Shown here: positions 8,371-17,970 of the stretch, one piece after another
Layout: every line of letters begins with the position of its first letter
Position numbering within the stretch: position 1 is the first letter of the stretch
Assembly: GCA_026391005.1 (NCBI GenBank)
Contig: JAPLEV010000014.1
Location: 1-64,000, forward strand
DNA: 64,000 nt
Origin: Flavobacteriia bacterium
GTDB lineage: Bacteria > Bacteroidota > Bacteroidia > Flavobacteriales_D > Crocinitomicaceae
Reading direction: 5' to 3'
Notes under the pieces: generated by a model
The model's database searches: none
Told to the model about the DNA's origin: nothing
What the model saw: the letters and a program-made list of their open reading frames with translations, nothing else
Position numbers and translations under genes: made by a program

Positions 8371-9504
8371 ATGAGAAAAATTCAAATGGTCGATTTGATC
8401 AGCCAATATGAAAAAATCAAGCCTGCCATTGATGAAGCGATTTTTTCGGTTATACAAAATGCTCAATTTATTAATGGACCAGAAGTTACTGGTTTTCAAA
8501 GTGAATTTGAAAGCTATTTAGGAATTAAGCATGTAATCCCTTGTGCTAATGGCACAGATGCCTTACAAATCGCCATGATGAGTTTGGGATTGAAACCTGG
8601 TGATGAAATTATTACGCCTTCCTTTACCTATATAGCCACCACAGAAGTGATGGCACTGCTTGGACTAACACCCATTTTTGTTGATGTAGATCCACATACA
8701 TTTTGTTTAGACCCGAGCAAAATTGAAGCAGCAATCACCAAAAATACCAAGGCAATTGTTCCCGTTCATCTCTATGGACAAGCTGCCGATATGAATAAAA
8801 TAATGGCTATCGCAGAAAAGCACAAACTCTATGTAATAGAGGATAATGCGCAAGCTATTGGCTCTGATTATCACCTGGATAATGGATCAGTCGTAAAAAC
8901 AGGTACCATTGGACATATTGGCTGCACATCATTTTTTCCTAGTAAAAACCTAGGCTGCTACGGCGATGGTGGCGCAATGTGTACAAATGATGATGCACTG
9001 GCTGAAAAAATTCGAATGATCGCAAATCATGGCCAAAGTAAAAGGTATTACCACGATATGGTAGGATGTAACTCACGATTAGATAGCATTCAAGCAGCTG
9101 TGTTGCGCATTAAACTTCGCCAATTAGATAATTATATTGATGCACGAAGAAACGTTGCTGATTACTATGATGGGATTTTGGGAAGTATAAAAGGCGTGAG
9201 CATTCCATTTCGTGCACATGATTCCAAACATGTTTTTCATCAATACACTCTTAAATTGGAAGGGATTGATCGCAATGGATTAAATGAATATTTAGCAAGC
9301 AAAGAAATTCCGTCCATGATTTATTATCCGGTTCCGGCTCATCGTCAAAAAATGTTTGCCCATTTTGGAAGTGATACCACTAATTTACCGGTAACGGACG
9401 AACTTACATCCATTGTTATTTCACTTCCCATTCATACTGAAATGCAAGATGAACAACTTGAATTAATCACATCAGAAATCATTGAATTCATTCAAAAAAA
9501 ATGA
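8371..9504 (+). CDS. wbpE: UDP-3-keto-GlcNAcA aminotransferase (DegT/DnrJ family, WbpE-like)
   Basis: A 377-residue PLP aminotransferase of the sugar type. Motifs are [12 protein letters not shown], the EDNAQAIG segment with the PLP-contacting Asp, and [16 protein letters not shown] with the PLP Lys (about residue 190). In the WbpA-B-E-D pathway it aminates C3 of the 3-keto sugar made by WbpB. The presence of wbpB, wbpD and a wbpA-type gene in the same cluster supports this over other DegT roles. Its stop overlaps the ATG of the broken ugd gene (ATGA). Confidence 0.88.
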   Translation: MRKIQMVDLISQYEKIKPAIDEAIFSVIQNAQFINGPEVTGFQSEFESYLGIKHVIPCANGTDALQIAMMSLGLKPGDEIITPSFTYIATTEVMALLGLTPIFVDVDPHTFCLDPSKIEAAITKNTKAIVPVHLYGQAADMNKIMAIAEKHKLYVIEDNAQAIGSDYHLDNGSVVKTGTIGHIGCTSFFPSKNLGCYGDGGAMCTNDDALAEKIRMIANHGQSKRYYHDMVGCNSRLDSIQAAVLRIKLRQLDNYIDARRNVADYYDGILGSIKGVSIPFRAHDSKHVFHQYTLKLEGIDRNGLNEYLASKEIPSMIYYPVPAHRQKMFAHFGSDTTNLPVTDELTSIVISLPIHTEMQDEQLELITSEIIEFIQKK

Positions 9505-10789
9505 AAATAGCTGTAATTGGAACCGGATATGTTGGACTAGTAACTGGTACTTGTCTTGCAGAAACGGGGAATAAATCGATCGTTTAAATAAGGGAGAAGT
9601 GCCCATTTATGAGCCACAATTAGATACTTACTTTGAACGTAACATGAAAGCCCAGCGTTTGTTCTTTACAACCTCATTGGTAGATGGGATTAAAGATGCT
9701 GAGGTGATCTTTCTAGCACTTCCTACTCCTCCCGGTGAGGATGGATCTGCAGATTTATCCTACATTTTAAAGGTTGCCGAACAATTGGGTAGCATGATCG
9801 AAAAATATACCATTATCGTTGACAAAAGCACCGTTCCTGTTGGCACGGCAGATAAAGTACATGCCATCATCTCCAAGAAAGCAAAATGTACATTTAGCGT
9901 TGTTTCGAACCCTGAATTTTTACGCGAAGGCTTTGCTATTAGCGATTTCATGAAACCGGACAGAGTTGTTATTGGAACCGAGGATGCCACAGCAAGAAAA
10001 GTAATGGAAAGACTATATAAACCATTTGTCCGGCAAGGTAACCCCATTATATTTATGGATGCAAAATCAGCTGAACTAACAAAATATGCAGCCAATGCTT
10101 TTTTGGCGACGAAAATTACCTTCATGAATGAAATTGCTAATTATTGTGAGTTAGTTGGCGCAAATGTAGATCAAGTTAGAATCGGTATTGGTTCTGATGA
10201 TCGGATAGGAAAACGCTTTTTATTTCCCGGAATTGGCTATGGTGGGTCATGTTTTCCCAAAGATGTGCAGGCACTTGTCAAATCGGGGAAGGATGATGCT
10301 TTTGAATTTAACATCTTAAATGCTGTTATGGAGGTGAATAACCGTCAAAAAACAGTCTTGTTTCCTAAAATAATGAATTACTTCGATGGGAATATAACAG
10401 GGAAAAACATTGCACTTTGGGGCTTGGCATTTAAGCCTGATACGGATGATATTCGCGAAGCTCCCGCTCTCTATTTAATTGATAAATTAGTAGAATCAGG
10501 AGCTATAATTTCAGCCTTTGATCCGGAAGCAATGGAGAATGTACAGCAATTAGTTGGAGATAAAATAACGTATGCAGAAGATGAACATCAAGCGTTAAAA
10601 AATGCAGATGCTTTGATCATCTGCACCGAATGGAGTATTTTTAGAAATCCAGATTTTACTAGAATTAAAGCTGAAATGAAGGGGAATGTGATTTTTGACG
10701 GTAGAAACTTATTCGACCTAGAAGACATGCAATCCAAAGGATTTTGTTATTTTAGTATAGGACGTCAGATCATAAACGCAAAACAATGA
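9501..10789 (+). pseudogene. ugd: UDP-glucose 6-dehydrogenase, frame broken near the N-terminus
   Basis: ATG 9501 opens [18 protein letters not shown]...AETGN, a normal UGDH start, but the frame hits TAA at 9585-9587. The rest ([14 protein letters not shown] onward, from about 9575) continues two frames over to 10789, with the catalytic Cys in GYGGSCFPKDV and the usual C-terminal NAD/UDP domain. About 31 bases are missing between GN and IDR, exactly where family members carry the VTCVDID strand that binds NAD ribose. A GTG at 9599 could start a 396-residue remnant, but without the dinucleotide-binding start it should be inactive. This is either a real deletion or an assembly error. The next gene overlaps by ATGA. 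Confidence 0.85.
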
Positions 10790-11772
10790 AGCGAATACTT
10801 ATTACTGGTGCAGCAGGCTTTTTAGGCTCACACCTTTGCGATCGGTTTATTAAAGATGGATATCATGTGATTGGAATGGATAATCTAATTACTGGTAACC
10901 TTAAAAATATTGAACACCTTTTTAAACTAGAACAGTTCGAGTTTTACAATCACGACATATCTAAATTTATTCATGTCCCGGGACAATTAGACTTCATCTT
11001 GCATTTTGCCTCTCCTGCTAGTCCTATTGATTACCTTAAAATTCCAATTCAAACCTTAAAAGTTGGCTCCTTAGGCGTGCATAATTGCTTAGGCTTAGCA
11101 AAATCCAAAAAAGCGCGAATTCTTATCGCCTCGACTTCGGAAGTATATGGAGACCCTGAAATTCATCCGCAGCATGAAGGATATTGGGGAAACGTAAACC
11201 CTGTTGGGCCCAGAGGTGTATACGATGAAGCGAAACGATTTCAGGAAGCAATTACGATGGCTTATCATAATTTTCATGGTTTGGAAACTAGAATTGCTCG
11301 TATATTTAATACCTATGGACCAAGAATGCGCCTAAATGATGGTCGTGTTCTTCCAGCATTTATTGGTCAGGCAATCCGTGGCGAAGACTTAACCGTTTTT
11401 GGCGATGGTTCTCAAACTCGCTCCTTTTGCTACGTAGATGATTTGGTAGAAGGAATTGTTCGTTTATTGCATAGTGATTGTGCTGATCCCGTAAACCTGG
11501 GGAACCCTGCTGAAATTACGATCGATCAATTTGCACAAGAAATTATTGAATTAACAAATACACAACAAAAAGTAGTGTATAAAGGGTTGCCAATCGATGA
11601 CCCTAAACAACGAAGGCCTGATATTTCCAAAGCAAATAAATTGCTTGATTGGACTCCGTTAATTGATAGAAAAGAAGGCTTGGATCGGACATACGCCTAT
11701 TTTTTAGGATTAACCAAAGAAGAATTAATGGCAACAGAACATAATGATTTTGATAAATACATTATAAACTAA
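10786..11772 (+). CDS. UDP-glucuronate decarboxylase (UDP-xylose synthase)
   Basis: A 328-residue extended SDR. The N-terminal NAD site is [30 protein letters not shown] supplies the catalytic Ser/Thr region; YDEAKRFQE is YxxxK; and [10 protein letters not shown] with [14 protein letters not shown] are characteristic of the UXS group. It turns UDP-glucuronate into UDP-xylose, the step after Ugd, whose gene directly upstream is broken here. It overlaps ugd by four bases and the acetyltransferase gene by one. Confidence 0.9.
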   Translation: MKRILITGAAGFLGSHLCDRFIKDGYHVIGMDNLITGNLKNIEHLFKLEQFEFYNHDISKFIHVPGQLDFILHFASPASPIDYLKIPIQTLKVGSLGVHNCLGLAKSKKARILIASTSEVYGDPEIHPQHEGYWGNVNPVGPRGVYDEAKRFQEAITMAYHNFHGLETRIARIFNTYGPRMRLNDGRVLPAFIGQAIRGEDLTVFGDGSQTRSFCYVDDLVEGIVRLLHSDCADPVNLGNPAEITIDQFAQEIIELTNTQQKVVYKGLPIDDPKQRRPDISKANKLLDWTPLIDRKEGLDRTYAYFLGLTKEELMATEHNDFDKYIIN

Positions 11773-12347
11773 TGAGTAACTACTTTTCACATGAGACAGC
11801 CATCATAGATACGAATTCCTCTATCGGGGAAGGAACAAAAATTTGGCATTTTTCTCATATCATGGCCAATTGTAAGATTGGAAATGGGTGTAATATTGGG
11901 CAAAATGTAGTGATATCTCCAGAAGTAGAACTCGGAAATAATGTCAAAATACAAAACAATGTGTCCATTTATACGGGGGTAATTTGTGAGGATGATGTTT
12001 TTCTTGGGCCTTCCATGGTATTTACCAATGTGATTAATCCTAGAAGTCATGTGAATCGAAGAGGACAATATGCGAAAACCATCGTGCGAAAAGGAGCAAG
12101 TATTGGTGCCAACGCAACCATCGTTTGTGGCCACGAAATTGGTGAATTTGCCTTTATTGGTGCTGGAGCCGTGGTGACAAAAGAAGTGCTTCCTTATGCC
12201 TTAGTGGTTGGGAATCCTGCACGGCAAATTGGTTGGATGAGTAAATTTGGGCATAAATTAATTTTTGATGAACATGGATTGGCTAACTGTCCCGAAAGTG
12301 GTGAAAAATATCAGCTAAATGAAAACAAACTTTCAATTATTGTATAA
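11772..12347 (+). CDS. wbpD: UDP-GlcNAc3NA N-acetyltransferase (WbpD-like, hexapeptide repeat)
   Basis: A 191-residue left-handed beta-helix acyltransferase with about ten hexapeptide turns (e.g. [44 protein letters not shown]). The Asn-rich [17 protein letters not shown] loop is typical of WbpD/WlbB enzymes. It acetylates the 3-amino group to give UDP-GlcNAc(3NAc)A from acetyl-CoA. It is joined head to tail with UXS and wbpB (one-base overlaps), so the set is certainly co-transcribed. Confidence 0.9.
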   Translation: MSNYFSHETAIIDTNSSIGEGTKIWHFSHIMANCKIGNGCNIGQNVVISPEVELGNNVKIQNNVSIYTGVICEDDVFLGPSMVFTNVINPRSHVNRRGQYAKTIVRKGASIGANATIVCGHEIGEFAFIGAGAVVTKEVLPYALVVGNPARQIGWMSKFGHKLIFDEHGLANCPESGEKYQLNENKLSIIV

Positions 12348-13381
12348 TGTCAGAAGAAAATAAAATTCGATTTGCTGTAGTTGGTGCAGGGCACATTGGG
12401 AAAAGGCACGCGGAAATGATTCGTAGAGAAAATGAAGCGGAATTGGTCGCAATGGTGGATGTTAGAACAGCAAAGGAATGTCATGCAGAAGAATTTAATG
12501 TTCCTTTCTTTTCAACAATGGAAGAATTACTGGCGGCTAATATTGAAATTGATGTGGTGAATATTTGTACGCCCAACGGCTTACATGCCGAACAAGCCAT
12601 CACAGCGTTAGAAGCAAAAAAACACGTTGTCTGCGAAAAACCAATGGGACTCTCCAAAGAAAGTTGCGAAAAAGTGTTGTTCAAAGCGTTACAAGAAGCA
12701 AAGCAAGTATTTTGTGTTATGCAGAACCGGTATTCTCCACCTTCTGAATGGATAAAATCAATAATTACCGAAGGGAAATTAGGGGAGATTTTTATGGTTC
12801 AATTGAATTGTTTTTGGAACAGAGATGAACAGTATTATAAAGCTGGTGGATGGAAAGGAACCGAAGAGTTGGATGGCGGAACGTTGTTTACCCAATTCTC
12901 ACACTTTATTGACATAATGTACTGGCTGTTTGGTGATATTGATAATATTCAAGGGAAGTTTGCCGATTTTACGCACAAAGAATTAACTGATTTTGAAGAT
13001 TCCGGATTTGTTAGTTTTGATTTTATTAATGGTGGAATGGGTAGTATTAATTATTCTACTGCTATCGCTCATCAAAATTTAGAGTCATCTATGACCATTA
13101 TTGGTAAGAATGGCAGTGTGAAAATTGGCGGACAATACATGAATGAGGTCGAAGTTTGTACTATTTCCAACTATAACATGTCCGAATTAAAGGTGTCCAA
13201 TCCAGCCAATGATTACGGGCCTTACAAAGGTTCTGCTGCCAATCATAATTATGTTATTTCGAATGTTATTGATACCCTAAAAGGACGCACATCGGCAACT
13301 ACTAACGCATTAGAAGGAATGAAAGTGGTCGAAATTATTGAGCGAATTTATAAAGTTAGGAACGAATCCATGAACAGATAA
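12347..13381 (+). CDS. wbpB: UDP-GlcNAcA 3-dehydrogenase (Gfo/Idh/MocA family, WbpB-like)
   Basis: A 344-residue oxidoreductase with the N-terminal NAD fold VVGAGHIGKRHAEMI, the CEKPMGLSKESC motif carrying the EKP signature Lys (about residue 92), and a C-terminal beta-sheet domain including GGTLFTQFSHFIDIMYWLFG. It oxidises C3 of UDP-N-acetylglucosaminuronate to the 3-keto sugar used by WbpE. In known systems NAD is recycled with 2-oxoglutarate. Neighbouring wbpD and wbpE support the assignment. Confidence 0.9.
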   Translation: MSEENKIRFAVVGAGHIGKRHAEMIRRENEAELVAMVDVRTAKECHAEEFNVPFFSTMEELLAANIEIDVVNICTPNGLHAEQAITALEAKKHVVCEKPMGLSKESCEKVLFKALQEAKQVFCVMQNRYSPPSEWIKSIITEGKLGEIFMVQLNCFWNRDEQYYKAGGWKGTEELDGGTLFTQFSHFIDIMYWLFGDIDNIQGKFADFTHKELTDFEDSGFVSFDFINGGMGSINYSTAIAHQNLESSMTIIGKNGSVKIGGQYMNEVEVCTISNYNMSELKVSNPANDYGPYKGSAANHNYVISNVIDTLKGRTSATTNALEGMKVVEIIERIYKVRNESMNR

Positions 13382-13385
13382 TAAA

Positions 13386-14690
13386 ATGGAAAAGAAAATA
13401 TACCAGCAATTAGTTGACCGAGAAGCAAGCCTCGCAGTTATTGGATTAGGTTATGTTGGATTGCCAATTGCCTTAGAATTTGCTAAAAAGATAAACGTGA
13501 TTGGCTTTGATATCAGCCAAGAACGGATCGAATTAATGAAACAGAAAATTGATCCAAGCAACGAATTAATTAGCAATGATTTTGAAAATTGCAGCATTCA
13601 TTTCACCTCCGATTTAACAGCGTTAAAAAAAGCTTCCTTTTTTATCATTGCTGTTCCTACTCCAATAGATGATGCTAATTTACCGGATCTAAAACCTCTA
13701 CTCGCTGCCACACGAACCATTTCAAAGGTCTTGAAAAAAGGAGATTACGTCGTGTACGAATCAACGGTTTATCCTGGCTGTACTGAGGAGGACTGTATCC
13801 CACTTATAGAAGAGGAAAGCGGTTTGCGGTTTAAAGAAGATTTTAAGGTTGGATATTCCCCTGAAAGAATAAACCCGGGAGATAAAGAGCATACACTCCA
13901 AAATGTGGTGAAGGTTGTTTCAGGATGTGGCGATGAATCACTGCAAGAAATTGCACTTACTTATGAACTAGTTGTACAAGCAGGCGTGCATCGCGCCACA
14001 TCAATTAAGGTGGCCGAAGCGGCAAAAATTATCGAAAACACACAGCGCGATGTAAATATTGCTTTGATTAATGAATTATCAATCATTTTTAACAAGCTTA
14101 AAATTAACACCTTTGATGTGCTGGAAGCAGCAGGGACTAAATGGAATTTTTTAAAATTCTCCCCCGGTTTGGTAGGCGGACATTGCATTGGTGTTGATCC
14201 TTATTATTTAACGCATAAAGCGCAACAAGCAGGTTATCACTCTCGGGTAATTACAAGTGGTCGGTATGTCAACGACTCCATGGGTTTTTATATCGCTAAG
14301 CAAACTGTAAAAAAAGTAATTGCCCAAGGAAAACACATTCAGGAAGCAAGAGCACTCATTATGGGCGCTACATTTAAAGAAGATGTAAGCGATATTCGGA
14401 ATACGAAAGTTATTGATATCGTAACTGAATTGAAATCCTACCAAATGGCAGTTGATATTGTCGATCCACATGCCAATTCGGAAGAAATGGAAAGAGAATA
14501 CGGAGTTTCACTCATTCAACAACCTTCTAATAACTATGATGCCATTATCGTTGCCGTTAATCATCATGCCTATTTAGAGTTAACAGAAACGTATTTTAAA
14601 AGTTTATTCAAAGATGGAATGGGTGTTTTTATCGATGTGAAAGGAATATATAAATCAAAAATTAAGGACCTAGAATATTGGAGTTTGTAA
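13386..14690 (+). CDS. wbpA: UDP-N-acetyl-hexosamine 6-dehydrogenase (WbpA/TviB-like)
   Basis: A 434-residue nucleotide-sugar dehydrogenase: NAD fold AVIGLGYVGLPIALEF, GYSPERINPGDKEHT, and the catalytic Cys in GLVGGHCIGVDPYYL (about residue 264). This PERINPGD form marks the UDP-HexNAc branch (WbpA, WbpO, TviB), not UDP-glucose dehydrogenase. It probably oxidises UDP-GlcNAc to UDP-GlcNAcA and feeds WbpB. UDP-GalNAc as substrate cannot be excluded. It sits four bases after wbpB and is intact, so it does not replace the broken ugd in making UDP-GlcA. Confidence 0.88.
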   Translation: MEKKIYQQLVDREASLAVIGLGYVGLPIALEFAKKINVIGFDISQERIELMKQKIDPSNELISNDFENCSIHFTSDLTALKKASFFIIAVPTPIDDANLPDLKPLLAATRTISKVLKKGDYVVYESTVYPGCTEEDCIPLIEEESGLRFKEDFKVGYSPERINPGDKEHTLQNVVKVVSGCGDESLQEIALTYELVVQAGVHRATSIKVAEAAKIIENTQRDVNIALINELSIIFNKLKINTFDVLEAAGTKWNFLKFSPGLVGGHCIGVDPYYLTHKAQQAGYHSRVITSGRYVNDSMGFYIAKQTVKKVIAQGKHIQEARALIMGATFKEDVSDIRNTKVIDIVTELKSYQMAVDIVDPHANSEEMEREYGVSLIQQPSNNYDAIIVAVNHHAYLELTETYFKSLFKDGMGVFIDVKGIYKSKIKDLEYWSL

Positions 14691-14692
14691 AA

Positions 14693-15754
14693 ATGGAAAA
14701 ATATACTAAGCGCATAATGATAACGGGTGGAGCAGGATTTATTGGGTCTCATGTTGTAAGACGATTTGTGACGCATTATCCAGCATACCTACTAATTAAT
14801 GTCGATAAACTTACCTATGCTGGTAATTTAGAAAACTTAACAGATATAGAAAACAACCCTAATTATGTGTTCGAAAAAGCGGATGTAGTTGATAAAAAAG
14901 CAATGGATGAGTTGTTTCTAAAATATAAAATTACTGATGTCATTCACCTTGCTGCCGAATCGCACGTAGATCGTTCGATTGAAGGACCGATGGAATTTGT
15001 GTTCACCAATGTGGTAGGAACCGTGACTTTATTAGAAACCGCAAGAAAATATTGGGTAAATAAAGATAACCATGTATTCTATCATGTGTCCACCGATGAA
15101 GTATTTGGAAGTTTGGAAGAAGAAGGTTTTTTTACAGAACAAACTCCTTACGATCCGCGCAGCCCTTACTCTGCCTCTAAAGCCTCTTCTGATCATTTTG
15201 TGAGGGCCTATTTTCATACGTATCAACTGCCCATAAAATTGTCCAATTGTTCGAATAATTACGGCAGTCATCATTTTCCGGAAAAACTTATCCCTTTGAT
15301 GATTACGAATATTTTGAACGAAAAACCCTTGCCAATCTATGGTAATGGTCTAAACATTCGTGATTGGTTATGGGTAGAAGATCACGCAAGCGCCATTGAT
15401 GTTGTTTTTCATAAAGGAAAAGTTGGAGAATCATACAATGTCGGCGGTTTGAATGAATGGACAAATATCTCCCTCGTCCATTATTTATGTCAGTTAATGG
15501 ATGAAAAACTTGGTCGGCCAGCAGGGAGTTCTGCTAAATTAATCACCTATATTGCAGACAGAGCAGGACATGATCAACGCTATGCGATTGATGCACATAA
15601 ACTCGATGATGAATTAGCTTGGAAACCCTCCATTACATTTGAAGAAGGCTTGTCAAAAACAATCGATTGGTACCTCGATAATACGGAATGGATCAAAAAA
15701 GTGACGAGCGGTGATTACCAAAATTACTACACCAAACAATACCATAACCGATAA
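14693..15754 (+). CDS. rfbB: dTDP-glucose 4,6-dehydratase
   Basis: A 353-residue extended SDR. Motifs are MITGGAGFIGSHVVRRF, HLAAESHVDRSI, STDEVFGSLEEEGFF, YSASKASSDHFVRAY (YxxxK), NCSNNYGSHHFPEKLIP and GNGLNIRDWLWVEDH, all typical of RfbB. It makes dTDP-4-keto-6-deoxyglucose. The start ATG 14693 is two bases after the wbpA stop; a TTG further up would overlap wbpA. rfbA, rfbC and rfbD are not in this window, so the pathway must be completed elsewhere. Confidence 0.94.
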   Translation: MEKYTKRIMITGGAGFIGSHVVRRFVTHYPAYLLINVDKLTYAGNLENLTDIENNPNYVFEKADVVDKKAMDELFLKYKITDVIHLAAESHVDRSIEGPMEFVFTNVVGTVTLLETARKYWVNKDNHVFYHVSTDEVFGSLEEEGFFTEQTPYDPRSPYSASKASSDHFVRAYFHTYQLPIKLSNCSNNYGSHHFPEKLIPLMITNILNEKPLPIYGNGLNIRDWLWVEDHASAIDVVFHKGKVGESYNVGGLNEWTNISLVHYLCQLMDEKLGRPAGSSAKLITYIADRAGHDQRYAIDAHKLDDELAWKPSITFEEGLSKTIDWYLDNTEWIKKVTSGDYQNYYTKQYHNR

Positions 15755-15759
15755 CTTAC

Positions 15760-16503
15760 ATGGGATTATTTGGATTTTTTAGTACTAAACCGAAAAACCG
15801 AGTAGCCCTCGATTTATCAAAAGTAAAAGTGGATATGCACAGCCACTTAATCCCTGAGATTGATGATGGAGCGCAAAATATGGAGGAAACAATCGGGATG
15901 CTTGCTAAATTTGAAGCTTTAGGATTCTCTAAAATAATTACGACCCCACATATTAAACATCCCTCCTATCCAAATTCAAGTGCTATTATTTTAAGCGGAT
16001 TAAATGAGGTGCGAAATCAAATGAAAGAACTGGGTATTAGCTTAACACTGGAAGCTGCAGCAGAATATTTTTACGATGAGAGCTTTCTCGAAAAAGTTAA
16101 AAGCCGCGATTTACTCACTTTTGGCGATAATTACGTTTTATTTGAATTCTCATTTTATCATACTCCGACTTTTGTAGATGTACTATTTGATGAATTAATA
16201 AAAGCCGGTTATAAGCCTGTTATTGCTCATTTTGAGCGCTACTTATACTTTTTAGGGTCAATTGAGAAAGCCGTTGAATGGCGAAAAAGAGGCGTGAATA
16301 TTCAAGTTAATTTACTTTCTCTCACCGGGCATTATGGAATGGAAATAAAGAAACAAGCTGAAATGCTCATTGATGCCTGTGAATTTGATTTTGTTGGTTC
16401 GGATTGTCACCGAATGGAGCATCTTACGCTACTTGAAGCATCACTAACCCTTCCTCAACTAGAAAAACTGAACAACTATTTACTAAAAAATAAATTCTTG
16501 TGA
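15760..16503 (+). CDS. PHP-type capsule tyrosine phosphatase (CpsB/YwqE family)
   Basis: A 247-residue PHP-fold metallophosphatase. The metal ligands are in VDMHSHLIPEIDDGA (residues 25-39), TTPHIKHPSYPN, EAAAEYFYDESF, AHFERY and GSDCHRMEHL. In capsule loci this family removes phosphate from tyrosine-phosphorylated Wzc-type kinases and controls export. No kinase gene is in the window, but the position at the end of a sugar-nucleotide cluster fits. Its stop overlaps the GTG start of sixA. Confidence 0.9.
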   Translation: MGLFGFFSTKPKNRVALDLSKVKVDMHSHLIPEIDDGAQNMEETIGMLAKFEALGFSKIITTPHIKHPSYPNSSAIILSGLNEVRNQMKELGISLTLEAAAEYFYDESFLEKVKSRDLLTFGDNYVLFEFSFYHTPTFVDVLFDELIKAGYKPVIAHFERYLYFLGSIEKAVEWRKRGVNIQVNLLSLTGHYGMEIKKQAEMLIDACEFDFVGSDCHRMEHLTLLEASLTLPQLEKLNNYLLKNKFL

Positions 16504-16973
16504 AGCTCCACCTATTAAGGCACGCCAAAACACAAGTATTATCTTTCAGCGGTAAAGACATTGATCGAGAATTAGCTGAAAAAGGACTTCGGCAAGCGAT
16601 TGAAATGAAAACGTTTCTTTCGAAAACCGAATGGAAAAACACCCTGCTCTTGTGTTCAGACGCAACCCGAACCAAACAAACACTCGAAAACGTAACGGTG
16701 GCGAGGCAATTTAAAGCCGTCGAATATACCAACGAATTATACCTTGCAGAGCCATATGAATTGAAAACAGTTATTGCAGGACAAGAAAATCATGATTTAT
16801 TTATCATTGGTCATAACGATGGCTTGTCAGCATTAGCGGAAGAAGTTTGCGGAAATTCCATTTGCCTAAAAACCTGTGAGTATATCGAACTTGAATGTCC
16901 TGGAAACGATTGGGCGGATATTTTCATCCAAAAAGGAAGGATTATCGCACAGTTTCATCCGAAGGTGGATTAA
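16500..16973 (+). CDS. sixA: SixA-type phosphohistidine phosphatase
   Basis: A 157-residue histidine-phosphatase-superfamily protein. The RHG-type catalytic motif is LLRHAKTQ (His at about residue 7), the second His is in FIIGHNDGLSAL, and Arg is near SDATRTKQTL. SixA enzymes remove phosphate from phosphohistidine. The start is GTG 16500, overlapping the upstream stop by three bases, so it is translationally coupled to a tyrosine phosphatase gene. Its 3' end overlaps the convergent rhomboid gene by 32 bases. Confidence 0.85.
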   Translation: MKLHLLRHAKTQVLSFSGKDIDRELAEKGLRQAIEMKTFLSKTEWKNTLLLCSDATRTKQTLENVTVARQFKAVEYTNELYLAEPYELKTVIAGQENHDLFIIGHNDGLSALAEEVCGNSICLKTCEYIELECPGNDWADIFIQKGRIIAQFHPKVD

Positions 16974-17730
16974 TCACTGCTTTATCTTTGCCGTCTTTGC
17001 CATCTAGGTAGTGATAGATGATTTGTTGAGGTGATTTAATTCCTGCCTCACGCTCCGCCTCTTCACGTAATTTTTGGTTATAAATTCCTTCCAAATCCGG
17101 CGGGTCAATACCTAACTCTTTTTCTATTTCATATTGAAATTTTGGACGTTGAGGTCCTTTTGATCGATAATATATTGCCAAAAATATTCCCGCAGACAAA
17201 CCCATTAGATGGCCTTCCCAAGAAATTCTTAGATTGGTTGGAAAAAGTCCCCAAACCATACTTCCATATAAAAAGACAATCAATAAGGACAATGCTTGAA
17301 GTGGAAAATATTTTCGCAAAATCCCAGACATAAATAGAAAACCAGCTAAAGCGTAAATCACAGCGCTCATTCCAATGTGATAAACACCCCGGTCCTCCGC
17401 AAAAGCCCACAATAACAATCCACTCATAATCCATGAAAGGACAAAAATCTTGAAACCAATTTTATGATACGAATAAAATAACAAAGTGCTTAAAAAAAAT
17501 ATGGCTGGCGAATTATTCAAGATGTGCTTAGTATCATCACTTGCATGAATGAGCGGCATAAAAAGAATGCCCTTGAGTCCTTTTAATTGTTTTGGTAAAA
17601 CGCCAAGCTCATGAAAATTATAGGAAAATAAGGCGTCTGCCCAATAGACCAGCCACATTGACAAAAGAATAAACAAGCCATATAGAGCAGCCCTTTTTAA
17701 TGAAATTTCTTCCTTTATATTTATTCCCAT
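16942..17730 (-). CDS. Rhomboid-family intramembrane serine protease
   Basis: A 262-residue protein with six predicted membrane helices between residues 12 and 190, followed by a charged cytoplasmic tail of about 70 residues. The catalytic dyad is Ser in YHIGMSAVIYA (TM4) and His in SWEGHLMGLSAG (TM6). Rhomboids cleave transmembrane helices. The tail, rich in Glu/Lys, is longer than in GlpG-type enzymes. It is transcribed alone, convergent with sixA. Confidence 0.9.
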   Translation of the reverse strand: MGINIKEEISLKRAALYGLFILLSMWLVYWADALFSYNFHELGVLPKQLKGLKGILFMPLIHASDDTKHILNNSPAIFFLSTLLFYSYHKIGFKIFVLSWIMSGLLLWAFAEDRGVYHIGMSAVIYALAGFLFMSGILRKYFPLQALSLLIVFLYGSMVWGLFPTNLRISWEGHLMGLSAGIFLAIYYRSKGPQRPKFQYEIEKELGIDPPDLEGIYNQKLREEAEREAGIKSPQQIIYHYLDGKDGKDKAVINPPSDETVR

Positions 17731-17891
17731 ACAGCTACGTCTTCAAATGCTGTACCTAAACGAATTAGCTGACATTCTGTCTGAACATTCTAGGTAAGTT
17801 GATCAAATAAAATAATCATTCCATCTAAAGAATCAAAAGTAATATACGATACTCTTTACCCCATAAAAAGGAAAAAATATAAATATAACCT

Positions 17892-17899
17892 TACCTTTG
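17892..17899 (+). promoter_or_regulatory. -7 promoter box upstream of the membrane protein and menA
   Basis: TACCTTTG matches TAnnTTTG and lies in an AT-rich stretch 71 bases before ATG 17971. The implied 5' UTR is about 65 bases, longer than usual in this window. No riboswitch fold was recognised in it. Confidence 0.5.
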
Positions 17900-17970
17900 C
17901 ACCGCTTAAAATTAATAAAGACGAACAGATATTAGCAACCGCTATAAATTTAAAAGCGAAAACTAAAGAA

